Assembly: GCF_024171645.1 (NCBI RefSeq)
Contig: NZ_JALKAC010000003.1
Location: 62,001-126,000 of the forward strand
DNA length: 64,000 nt
Source: Flavobacterium sp. HSC-32F16
GTDB lineage: Bacteria; Bacteroidota; Bacteroidia; Flavobacteriales; Flavobacteriaceae
Reading direction: 5' to 3'
The position numbers and the translations under genes were made by a program. Under the pieces are notes generated by a model that did not search any database, had not been told where the DNA came from, and saw only the letters and a list, made by a program, of their open reading frames with translations. Numbering within the stretch: position 1 is the stretch's first letter; each line of letters starts with the position of its first letter. Of the stretch, positions 1 to 6,389 are shown piece by piece.

Positions 1-77
1 GCCTTTTTTTGTGCATAAATTGGACTTAATGAAACTAATGCACAGCATAAAATTCCACTTAGTAATACGTTTTTCAT
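1..77 (-). CDS. Secreted protein, N-terminal fragment (runs off the left edge)
   Basis: The minus strand opens with ATG at 77 and codes for a typical signal peptide: Lys at residue 3, a hydrophobic core of Leu, Cys, Ala and Val, then a Y-A-Q cleavage region around residues 21-23. Only 25 codons lie in the window, so the mature protein and its function cannot be seen. The A-Q junction is typical of exported flavobacterial proteins. A terminator for the next gene lies upstream of it, so it has its own promoter. Confidence 0.6.
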   Translation of the reverse strand, partial: MKNVLLSGILCCALVSLSPIYAQKK

Positions 78-200
78 AGGTTGTGTTTGATTGGTTATTA
101 ATTTGTTAATGACGACCAAATATAATATTTTTCTTAAAGTAAAAACCTACATTAACTAAGATTTAGGAATTGCAAAAAATCCCAAGAAAACAATCTAAAA

Positions 201-237
201 AAAACCGAAACGAAGATTAACTATTCGTTTCGGTTTT
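201..237 (-). terminator. Rho-independent terminator of the 282-1898 gene
   Basis: There is a perfect 13-bp inverted repeat (201-213 with 225-237) around an 11-nt loop. On the minus strand it is followed by a run of T (an A run at 197-204 on the plus strand). It sits 45 nt after the stop codon at 282. Confidence 0.85.
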
Positions 238-281
238 ATTTAAAAATCCCATTTGGAATTCATAATTTGAAATATTTTAAT

Positions 282-1898
282 TTAAACAGCAACTCCAGAT
301 TTTGTGCTTTCAAAATTTCCTTTTAAATGAGCCGCATTTGCTCTTCCGCTTGGATCTTGGTTTTCCTGCCATTTCGGAATCCATTTACGAACAGTTTGCG
401 CCGCGCTGACCTGCGGATAATATTTATGAAAAATCGATCTGTAATAGTACGCTTCTTTTGTTGTTGGTGTATTGTATGGAAACTCTGCACTTGCGCCTGC
501 CAATTGCTCATCTGTTACCTGCGAAGCACAATATTCAATTAATTCATCAACCCAATTGTATCCAACACCATCCGAAAACTGTTCTTTTTGTCTCCATAAA
601 ACTTCTGTTGGCAAATATGGATTTTCTGATGTTTCAAAAGCTTTCCTTAAAATGTATTTTTCAATTCCGTCATACGTTTTTGGCTGCTTTTCTTCTGTTT
701 TAATTCTGATTGTCACATCTAAGAATTCTTTATCTAAGAACGGAACTCTGGCTTCAATTCCATTTGCCATGGTCGTTTTATCAACACGAAGTAAATCTGC
801 TGTAAATAACTTTTGAACTCTTTCGATTGTTTCATCCTGAAATTCTTCTGCCGAAGGTGCATTTCTAAAATACAAGTGACCGCCAAAAATTTCATCGGCG
901 CCTTCTCCTGACAGAATTACTTTTACTCCTTTTTCACTTATCGCTTTCGACAATAAGTACATTGGAACTCCCGAACGAACCGAAATAATATCATAGGTTT
1001 CGATATGCGAGATGACTTTTTCTAAAACAGATACTCCTTCTTCAACCGTAAAATGTACTTCGTGATGATCAGTTCCTAAAAACTCAGCTGCTTTTCTTGC
1101 CATACTATTATCTGGAGAATCTGCATCTAATCCTATGGAAAAAGAAGACAGTTTTTTACCGCTTTCCTGTACTAATCTTGAAGCAATTGATGAGATTAAA
1201 GAAGTATCTAAACCTCCTGATAATATAACACCAACAGGAACTTCACTCATTAAACGTTTGCGTGTTGCTTCAATTAGGCTTTCTCTAATTAATTCAAAAT
1301 CCAATGAGTGTGTTGCATTTTTATGATCTTCGTATTCCGGGTGATAATATTTTACAAAACCGCTTTTTGCCGTATAATAATGTCCCGGAGGAAAGGTTGA
1401 AAATGATTTACATTGATCTGCAATTGATTTCATTTCTGAAGAAAAATAAATCCTTCCTCTTTCATCTAATCCATAATACAAAGGTTTTACCCCAATTGGA
1501 TCTCTTCCGGCAATGTATTTATCTCCGTCGATAATTACAAAAGCAAAATCGCCGTCAAGTTTATTGCAAAAATCAAATCCAAATTCTTCGTACAAATGCA
1601 CGATAACTTCTGAATCAGAATTGGTTCTAAAAGTATGATCTTTTAAAACGGTATCTTTTAATTCCTGATAATTATAGATTTCACCATCGTGAACCATCCA
1701 TGCTTTGTTTGTTCCCTGAATAGGCTGTTTTCCCGATTGCAGATCAATGATAGATAAACTTTCATGACAAAGTATACTTCCATTTTCCATAATATGTAAA
1801 TCACTTTCATCTGGGCCACGATGTGACATTCTCTCAGAAAGTTCTTTTACAAGCTGCGGGTCTTTTCCTTTACCTATAACGGCCAATAATCCAGACAT
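282..1898 (-). CDS. Asparagine synthetase B paralog with a degenerate glutaminase site
   Basis: This 538-residue protein has the AsnB layout: an N-terminal Ntn-type glutaminase domain (about 1-190) and a C-terminal ATP-pyrophosphatase synthetase domain. The synthetase signatures are intact: SGGLDTS at 227-233, SGEGADEIFGG, and the QKEQFSDGVGY block. The glutaminase site is not. The catalytic Cys2 is Ser2, the Arg that binds the glutamine carboxylate is Ser47 (HES instead of HER), and the oxyanion-hole Asn is Asp71 (DGE instead of NGE). Asp95 (NSD) is kept. I infer that it cannot hydrolyse glutamine and would need free ammonia, a partner glutaminase, or another role. The codons are clear at each site (TCT, AGT, GAT), and no frameshift is seen. 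It lies downstream of a normal asnB with its own promoter-like box and terminator. Confidence 0.9.
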   Translation of the reverse strand: MSGLLAVIGKGKDPQLVKELSERMSHRGPDESDLHIMENGSILCHESLSIIDLQSGKQPIQGTNKAWMVHDGEIYNYQELKDTVLKDHTFRTNSDSEVIVHLYEEFGFDFCNKLDGDFAFVIIDGDKYIAGRDPIGVKPLYYGLDERGRIYFSSEMKSIADQCKSFSTFPPGHYYTAKSGFVKYYHPEYEDHKNATHSLDFELIRESLIEATRKRLMSEVPVGVILSGGLDTSLISSIASRLVQESGKKLSSFSIGLDADSPDNSMARKAAEFLGTDHHEVHFTVEEGVSVLEKVISHIETYDIISVRSGVPMYLLSKAISEKGVKVILSGEGADEIFGGHLYFRNAPSAEEFQDETIERVQKLFTADLLRVDKTTMANGIEARVPFLDKEFLDVTIRIKTEEKQPKTYDGIEKYILRKAFETSENPYLPTEVLWRQKEQFSDGVGYNWVDELIEYCASQVTDEQLAGASAEFPYNTPTTKEAYYYRSIFHKYYPQVSAAQTVRKWIPKWQENQDPSGRANAAHLKGNFESTKSGVAV

Positions 1899-1983
1899 AC
1901 TATTCTATTTTTAATTTTTATTCTTGGGCATCAACTCAAAATAAGCTGAATATTAAAAAATCATTAAGATTTTCTACTGAAGG

Positions 1984-1991
1984 CAAATCTA
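1984..1991 (-). promoter_or_regulatory. Promoter -7 box for the asnB paralog
   Basis: On the minus strand this reads TAGATTTG, matching the Bacteroidota -7 consensus TAnnTTTG. It lies about 85 nt upstream of the start codon at 1898 and downstream of the terminator of the previous gene. No good -33 TTG stands at the usual spacing, so the call is moderate. Confidence 0.45.
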
Positions 1992-2144
1992 AATATTATT
2001 TTTTGCTTTCCTATATTTTCAATCTTAAAATCGAAGTGATTTAACTTTATTTCGGCGAATGCCAAATATAAAAAAAGTAAGTTAATTAATTACCGATTCT
2101 GTTTTATAAAGTATTGAAAATATAGAATTTAACAATTTAAGACA

Positions 2145-2176
2145 AGAAAAACGTTCCCTTACGAGAACGTTTTTCT
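2145..2176 (-). terminator. Rho-independent terminator of asnB
   Basis: A perfect 12-bp inverted repeat (2145-2156 with 2165-2176) has an 8-nt loop. It begins 34 nt after the asnB stop on the minus strand. It separates the two tandem asnB-type genes, so they are likely transcribed independently. Confidence 0.8.
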
Positions 2177-2210
2177 GCAATATATATACTAATTCTAATA
2201 ATTAACTTGT

Positions 2211-3887
2211 TTATGCTTTTACATAAGCATCATCGTGTACGCTCGCAACAGCTCTTCCAGAAGGATCGTTCATGTTTTTGAATGCTTCATCCCACTCTAA
2301 AGCGATTTTTGTGCTGCAAGCTACACTTGCTTCCTGAGGAACACATAATGCTGCTGCATCGCTTGGGAAATGCTCTGTAAAGATGGAACGATAGTAATAT
2401 TCTTCTTTAGAAGTTGGAGTCTGCAATGGGAATTTAAATCTTGCGTTTGCCAATTGCTCATCCGAAACTTCTTTGGCTACCACTTCTTTCAAAGTATCAA
2501 TCCAGCTGTATCCTACTCCATCAGAAAATTGTTCTTTTTGTCTCCATGCAACAATTTCAGGAAGCATATCTTCAAAAGCTTTACGAACAACCCATTTTTC
2601 CATTGGGTGTTCTTTGTTGATCATTTTATCCTGCGGGTTGATGCGCATGGCAACATCCATAAATTCTTTATCTAAGAAAGGAACACGGCCTTCGATTCCC
2701 CACGCAGCCAAACTTTTGTTGGCACGTAAACAATCGTACATATGAAGTTTACTTAATTTACGAACGTTTTCTTCGTGAAATTCTCTTGCGTTTGGTGCTT
2801 TGTGGAAATATAAATATCCTCCAAATAACTCATCTGCTCCTTCTCCTGAAAGAACCATTTTAATTCCCATTGATTTGATAACTCTCGCCATTAACCACAT
2901 TGGAGTTGAAGCTCTTACCGTAGTTACATCATATGTTTCAAGATTGTAAATTACATCACGAACGGCATCTAAACCTTCCTGAATTGTAAATTTAATTTCG
3001 TGGTGAATCGTTCCAATATGTTTTGCTACAACCTGAGCTGCGGCTAAATCCGGAGAACCTTCTAAACCTACTGAGAAAGAGTGTAATTGTGGATACCAGG
3101 CATCTGTAGTATCATCTGACTCAATACGTTTTTGCGCAAATTTTTTGGCTACAGCCGAAGTAATAGACGAATCTAAACCTCCAGAAAGTAAAACTCCGTA
3201 AGGAACGTCACTCATTAATTGTCTGTGAACCGCTGCCTCAAGCGCTTTTTTGATTTCAGGAATACTTGTTTCGTTGTCCTTAACCGCATCATAATCAACC
3301 CAGTCTCTTTTGTACCATTGTACAAATTCACCGTCTTTACTTGATAAATAATGTCCCGGAGGAAATAATTCGATTTTAGTACAATATCCTTCTAAAGCTT
3401 TCAACTCAGAAGCTACGTAGAAAGTTCCGTGCTGGTCCCATCCAATGTACAATGGAATAATTCCCATGTGGTCACGAGCAACGAAATACTCATCTTTATC
3501 AACATCATAAATTGCAAAACCAAAGATTCCGTTTAACTCATCAACAAAGTTTACTCCTTTTTCTCTGTATAAAGCTAAGATAACTTCACAGTCACTTTCA
3601 GTTTGAAAGTTATATTTTCCTTCAAATTGTTTACGCAGTTCTCTGTGGTTGTAAATCTCTCCATTTGCAGCCAAAACCAATTTTTTATCTTCTGTAAATA
3701 AAGGTTGTTTTCCTGAAGCTGGATCTACAATCGCCAGACGCTCGTGAGAAAGAATTGCTTTATCATTGCTGTAAATTCCGCTCCAGTCTGGTCCGCGGTG
3801 ACGAATGATTTTTGACATTTCTAATACTTGAGGTCTTAAACTCTCGGCTTTTTGCTTTAGATCAAAGGCACATACAATTCCACACAT
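2211..3887 (-). CDS. asnB: Asparagine synthase (glutamine-hydrolysing) B
   Basis: This cytoplasmic enzyme makes asparagine from aspartate, ATP and glutamine. The 558-residue protein follows E. coli AsnB closely along its whole length. The glutaminase domain has Cys2 (MCGI), RGPD at 31-34, Arg50 (HER), Asn75 (NGE) and SDCEVI. The synthetase domain has SGGLDSS, SGEGADELFGG and QKEQFSDGVGYSW, and the C terminus keeps the DPSGRA block seen in E. coli. It is the intact partner of the paralog downstream at 282-1898, which lost three of these glutaminase residues. A possible -7 box (CATCTTTG, one mismatch) lies at 3928-3935 on the minus strand. Confidence 0.97.
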   Translation of the reverse strand: MCGIVCAFDLKQKAESLRPQVLEMSKIIRHRGPDWSGIYSNDKAILSHERLAIVDPASGKQPLFTEDKKLVLAANGEIYNHRELRKQFEGKYNFQTESDCEVILALYREKGVNFVDELNGIFGFAIYDVDKDEYFVARDHMGIIPLYIGWDQHGTFYVASELKALEGYCTKIELFPPGHYLSSKDGEFVQWYKRDWVDYDAVKDNETSIPEIKKALEAAVHRQLMSDVPYGVLLSGGLDSSITSAVAKKFAQKRIESDDTTDAWYPQLHSFSVGLEGSPDLAAAQVVAKHIGTIHHEIKFTIQEGLDAVRDVIYNLETYDVTTVRASTPMWLMARVIKSMGIKMVLSGEGADELFGGYLYFHKAPNAREFHEENVRKLSKLHMYDCLRANKSLAAWGIEGRVPFLDKEFMDVAMRINPQDKMINKEHPMEKWVVRKAFEDMLPEIVAWRQKEQFSDGVGYSWIDTLKEVVAKEVSDEQLANARFKFPLQTPTSKEEYYYRSIFTEHFPSDAAALCVPQEASVACSTKIALEWDEAFKNMNDPSGRAVASVHDDAYVKA

Positions 3888-4215
3888 AATTTTATATTTT
3901 TAAAACTTTAATTTTATTTTGATAAGGCAAAGATGCGGTATCGATTACAATTGAAAAACACAAATACTAATTTCAATTACAATTTATAACCATAATTTTG
4001 TTTTTACATATAAAATGTAAAATTTAGAAGTAAAAATAAGCTCGAAACTTGAAAATTTTAATTTGGAACCAAAAAACGCTTTAAAAATGAAAGTTTGATG
4101 TGATTCTTTGAATTAAATTTTGAGATTTTTAAATATCTATGAAAAATTCATAAAGAAGAGATAGAAAGTCGTTCTGGAATTATTGGATATACAATTATAT
4201 AAGACTTTATCCATT

Positions 4216-4252
4216 AAGTTTATCATTCCGAGGAAAGAGGAATGATAAACTT
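4216..4252 (+). terminator. Orphan strong hairpin followed by TTTT
   Basis: A perfect 14-bp inverted repeat (4216-4229 with 4239-4252) with a 9-nt loop is followed by TTTTG, as in a plus-strand terminator. No plus-strand gene precedes it. It lies in the roughly 500-base gap between the asnB start (3887) and the SRPBCC gene (4392). The rest of that gap is AT-rich and I find no convincing ORF in it. It could end a small RNA or an antisense transcript from the asnB promoter region. Confidence 0.5.
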
Positions 4253-4346
4253 TTGTTCATTTTAAAAAAAGTAAAATGAGTATATAACGTATTTTTTAGC
4301 TGTTTTAAAACTTGTCTAAAAAAATTAACATTAAATATTTTTAATT

Positions 4347-4370
4347 TAATAAGTACACTTATTATATTTG
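4347..4370 (+). promoter_or_regulatory. Palindromic operator overlapping the -7 box of the MarR operon
   Basis: TAATAAGT-AC-ACTTATTA (4347-4364) is an inverted repeat with 8-bp arms and a 2-nt centre. Its last bases overlap TATATTTG (4363-4370), a perfect TAnnTTTG box. A third half-site ACTTATTA follows at 4372-4379. The operon downstream encodes a MarR repressor, and these proteins usually bind palindromes of this size over their own promoters. Autoregulation is therefore the likely use. This is inference, not shown. Confidence 0.6.
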
Positions 4371-4391
4371 CACTTATTAAATAAAAAAATT

Positions 4392-4820
4392 ATGTGGACA
4401 AAATCGTATTCTGTGATTACAACAGAAATTACCAAAGAGCAAATTTGGAAACTAACAACAGACATTAATAACTGGAAAAAATGGGATGATACCGTAGAAG
4501 ACTCTCAACTTTTAGGGGAACTTAGAGTTGGTAATTACTTTCTTCTTAAACCAAAAGGAGGGCCTAAAGTAAAAATAAAACTGGTTGAAGTTATTGAAAA
4601 CAAAAAATTTACTGACTTAACAGTTTTTCCTCTTGCCAAAATGTATGGAGAGCATACTTATGAAGATACAAGCGACGGGCTTAAAATTTCTGTAACAATA
4701 ACTGTAAAAGGGATTTTATCATTTTTATGGGTAAAATTAGTCGCTAAAGGAATTGTTGACCATTTACCAGCAGACATTGCAAATCAAATTAAAAATGCAA
4801 AAAAAATCAGCAATGAGTAG
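4392..4820 (+). CDS. SRPBCC (START/Bet v1-like) family protein
   Basis: This 142-residue protein has the SRPBCC pattern: an N-terminal strand, a helix with IWKLTTDINNWKKWDD, a run of beta strands, and a long C-terminal helix ending near IANQIKNAKK. The family binds hydrophobic ligands in a cavity, and the ligand here is unknown. I chose ATG 4392 because the upstream in-frame TTG at 4368 lies inside the promoter box. It is the first gene of a three-gene operon with the EVE-domain gene (3' end overlaps by 8 nt) and a MarR regulator, so the ligand may be related to the signal the regulator senses. Confidence 0.8.
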   Translation: MWTKSYSVITTEITKEQIWKLTTDINNWKKWDDTVEDSQLLGELRVGNYFLLKPKGGPKVKIKLVEVIENKKFTDLTVFPLAKMYGEHTYEDTSDGLKISVTITVKGILSFLWVKLVAKGIVDHLPADIANQIKNAKKISNE

Positions 4821-5256
4821 ATATTGGATTGCCACTATTTCAAAAGAACACGCACAACTAGCAATTAAAGGCAGCTTCATTCAAGTTTGCCACGGAAAAG
4901 AAGCTCCATTGAAAAGAATGAAAAAAGATGATTATATACTAATATATTCTTCTAAAATAAAAATGATGGAAAAAGAAAAGTATCAAATGTTTACTGCGCT
5001 AGGAAAAGTAAGTGATGATTGTGTATACCCCTTTCAAATGACAGAGCAATTCAAACCGTTTAGAAGAAATATAGAATTCCTGAAATTCAATGAAGTTTCA
5101 ATACTTTCGATGATTGAGAATCTTGAATTTATTACAGACAAAAAACATTGGGGTTATCCATTTCGATACGTTTTTTTTGAAATCAATGAAAATGATTTTA
5201 ACTTTATAACTTCAAAAATGATTTGCGATGAAATGATACTCACAAATCCAAAATAA
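4813..5256 (+). CDS. EVE domain-containing protein
   Basis: This 147-residue protein is almost entirely one EVE domain (PUA-like fold, former UPF0310). Visible family features are the N-terminal RYWIATISKEHA, the CHGKEAPLKRMKKDDYILIYSS block, YQMFTALGKVSDDCVYPF, FRRNIEFL, and the C-terminal HWGYPFRYVFFEIN. EVE domains are thought to bind nucleic acids, possibly with modified bases. The start at 4813 overlaps the end of the SRPBCC gene by 8 nt, which argues for translational coupling. A longer reading from 4753 would lie inside the upstream gene and add 20 residues without family similarity. Confidence 0.88.
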   Translation: MSRYWIATISKEHAQLAIKGSFIQVCHGKEAPLKRMKKDDYILIYSSKIKMMEKEKYQMFTALGKVSDDCVYPFQMTEQFKPFRRNIEFLKFNEVSILSMIENLEFITDKKHWGYPFRYVFFEINENDFNFITSKMICDEMILTNPK

Positions 5257-5266
5257 AAATTTTAAA

Positions 5267-5722
5267 ATGACTAAATCAACAGATAACACTTTTAGTGTAG
5301 AAAAACCAGACGACAGCTCTGGTTTTTTGTTGTGGCAAGTAACCAATCTTTGGCAGCGTGAGATCAAAAAGGCTTTAGAACAATACAATATAACACACTC
5401 GCAATTTGTACTTATGGCAAGTATACACTGGCTTACGCTTCACAAACAAGAAGTAACCCAAATAATATTATCATCACACACAAAAATAGACCCAATGACA
5501 ACTTCTACAGTGCTTAGAACTTTACAGCAAAAAAAGTTCATTAAAAGACAGGAGCATGCTACAGATACCAGAGCCAAAATTGTCGTACTTACTGATACTG
5601 GAAAAGAAATTGCAAAAAAAGCGATTGTAACTGTAGAAGATTTTGACAAAAAATTCTTTTCCGTTTTAGGCTCAGATACTAAGAGCTTAAATCATAATCT
5701 TGCCAAATTGCTAAAAAAATAA
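5267..5722 (+). CDS. MarR family winged-helix transcriptional regulator
   Basis: The 151-residue protein has the MarR layout: dimerisation helices at both ends and a central winged helix. The recognition helix is near residues 70-85 (DPMTTSTVLRTLQQKKFIKR), and the wing carries the diagnostic DTRAK motif. It starts 10 nt after the EVE gene, so it is the third gene of the SRPBCC-EVE-MarR operon. The palindrome at 4347-4364 over the operon promoter is its likely binding site. It meets the GreA-like gene tail to tail across 37 AT-rich bases. Confidence 0.9.
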   Translation: MTKSTDNTFSVEKPDDSSGFLLWQVTNLWQREIKKALEQYNITHSQFVLMASIHWLTLHKQEVTQIILSSHTKIDPMTTSTVLRTLQQKKFIKRQEHATDTRAKIVVLTDTGKEIAKKAIVTVEDFDKKFFSVLGSDTKSLNHNLAKLLKK

Positions 5723-5759
5723 TAAATACAATTATATATTTTTTTAATAAAAAAGTTTA

Positions 5760-6209
5760 TTATTCAACACTCTCAATAGTATAATTTGTTTTATTGATTT
5801 CAAACTCAAAACCAGCTTTATTGCCCATTAAATGATTTCCTAAAGGTGACTGCGGAGAAAGCGCAATAACATTGATACCGTCAATTGCAATTTTAGGAAG
5901 CGCTACGCTTACATACAAATAAATTCCGTTTGCTTTTACCAAACTTCCGAAAATGATGTTTTCTGTGTTTTTTGTTGAATCAATTTTATCTAAAACTGCT
6001 TTTTGAGCAATAGCTTCTTTTAGTTTATTGGTTAGTTTTTCCTGTTCGATATGCATCATCGACAAAGCCGTTTCATGTTTATCGCCAGCCGAACCTTTAG
6101 CATCGTTTTTAGAATCTTCTGTCAATCCTGAAATCATGTCTTTAAAAACATCTATTCGGTCCTGAACCATTTGTAAATAATGAGAATGTATTTTTTGTTT
6201 GAAAGTCAT
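5760..6209 (-). CDS. GreA/GreB-like elongation factor family protein
   Basis: From ATG 6209 the protein has 149 residues. The N-terminal half is predicted to be a helical coiled coil with an acidic tip region (AGDKHET around residues 43-49). The C-terminal half resembles the FKBP-like Gre domain, with the family block ALSPQSPLG near residue 117. True GreA has a different tip sequence (DLSEN), so this is a Gre-like member that may bind the RNA polymerase secondary channel without being GreA. I chose 6209 because the 24 codons upstream come from an intergenic mini-repeat. The gene follows the barrel gene at 6390 but a terminator separates them. Confidence 0.72.
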   Translation of the reverse strand: MTFKQKIHSHYLQMVQDRIDVFKDMISGLTEDSKNDAKGSAGDKHETALSMMHIEQEKLTNKLKEAIAQKAVLDKIDSTKNTENIIFGSLVKANGIYLYVSVALPKIAIDGINVIALSPQSPLGNHLMGNKAGFEFEINKTNYTIESVE

Positions 6210-6216
6210 TTTTTTA

Positions 6217-6254
6217 AAGGTACTGAGGTTCTGAGGTACAAAGGTGCAAAGGTT
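6217..6254 (-). repeat. CCTTTG mini-repeat in front of the GreA-like gene
   Basis: On the minus strand this reads as tandem CCTTTG/ACCTCAG-type units that end a few bases before ATG 6209. Related units precede the start codons at 22917 (minus) and 33617 (plus), always in the sense direction. Confidence 0.6.
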
Positions 6255-6274
6255 TTTCTGGTGTCGCAAAAAAA

Positions 6275-6366
6275 TAGCCACGAATTCACGAATTTACTCC
6301 AAAAAATTCACGAACTCATGGCTAAAAAAAAGGCACGTTTTATAATTTCTATAATTTTGGTGCCTT
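6275..6366 (-). terminator. Double terminator of the outer-membrane barrel gene
   Basis: Two hairpins follow the stop at 6390 on the minus strand. The first pairs AAGGCAC (6330-6336) with GTGCCTT (6360-6366) and is followed by seven T. The second pairs 6275-6295 with 6303-6323 over 21 positions. Its four mismatches all become G-U pairs in minus-strand RNA, and it is also followed by a T run. The second arm matches the GCCACGAATT dispersed repeat seen at 33454. Confidence 0.7.
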
Positions 6367-6389
6367 AGAATCTTTTTGACAAAAACATC

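Noticed and set aside
323..1534. Several open frames on the opposite strand of the asnB paralog
   Set aside because: They lie fully inside a clear conserved gene and have no ribosome site or family similarity. The same applies to similar shadows in other genes.
4753..4812. Longer start for the EVE-domain gene
   Set aside because: The extra 20 residues come from the end of the SRPBCC frame in another register and have no family similarity; ATG 4813 gives the normal N terminus.
6210..6281. Extended GreA-like protein from 6281
   Set aside because: The added 24 residues are encoded by the CCTTTG mini-repeat and spacer and do not resemble Gre proteins.
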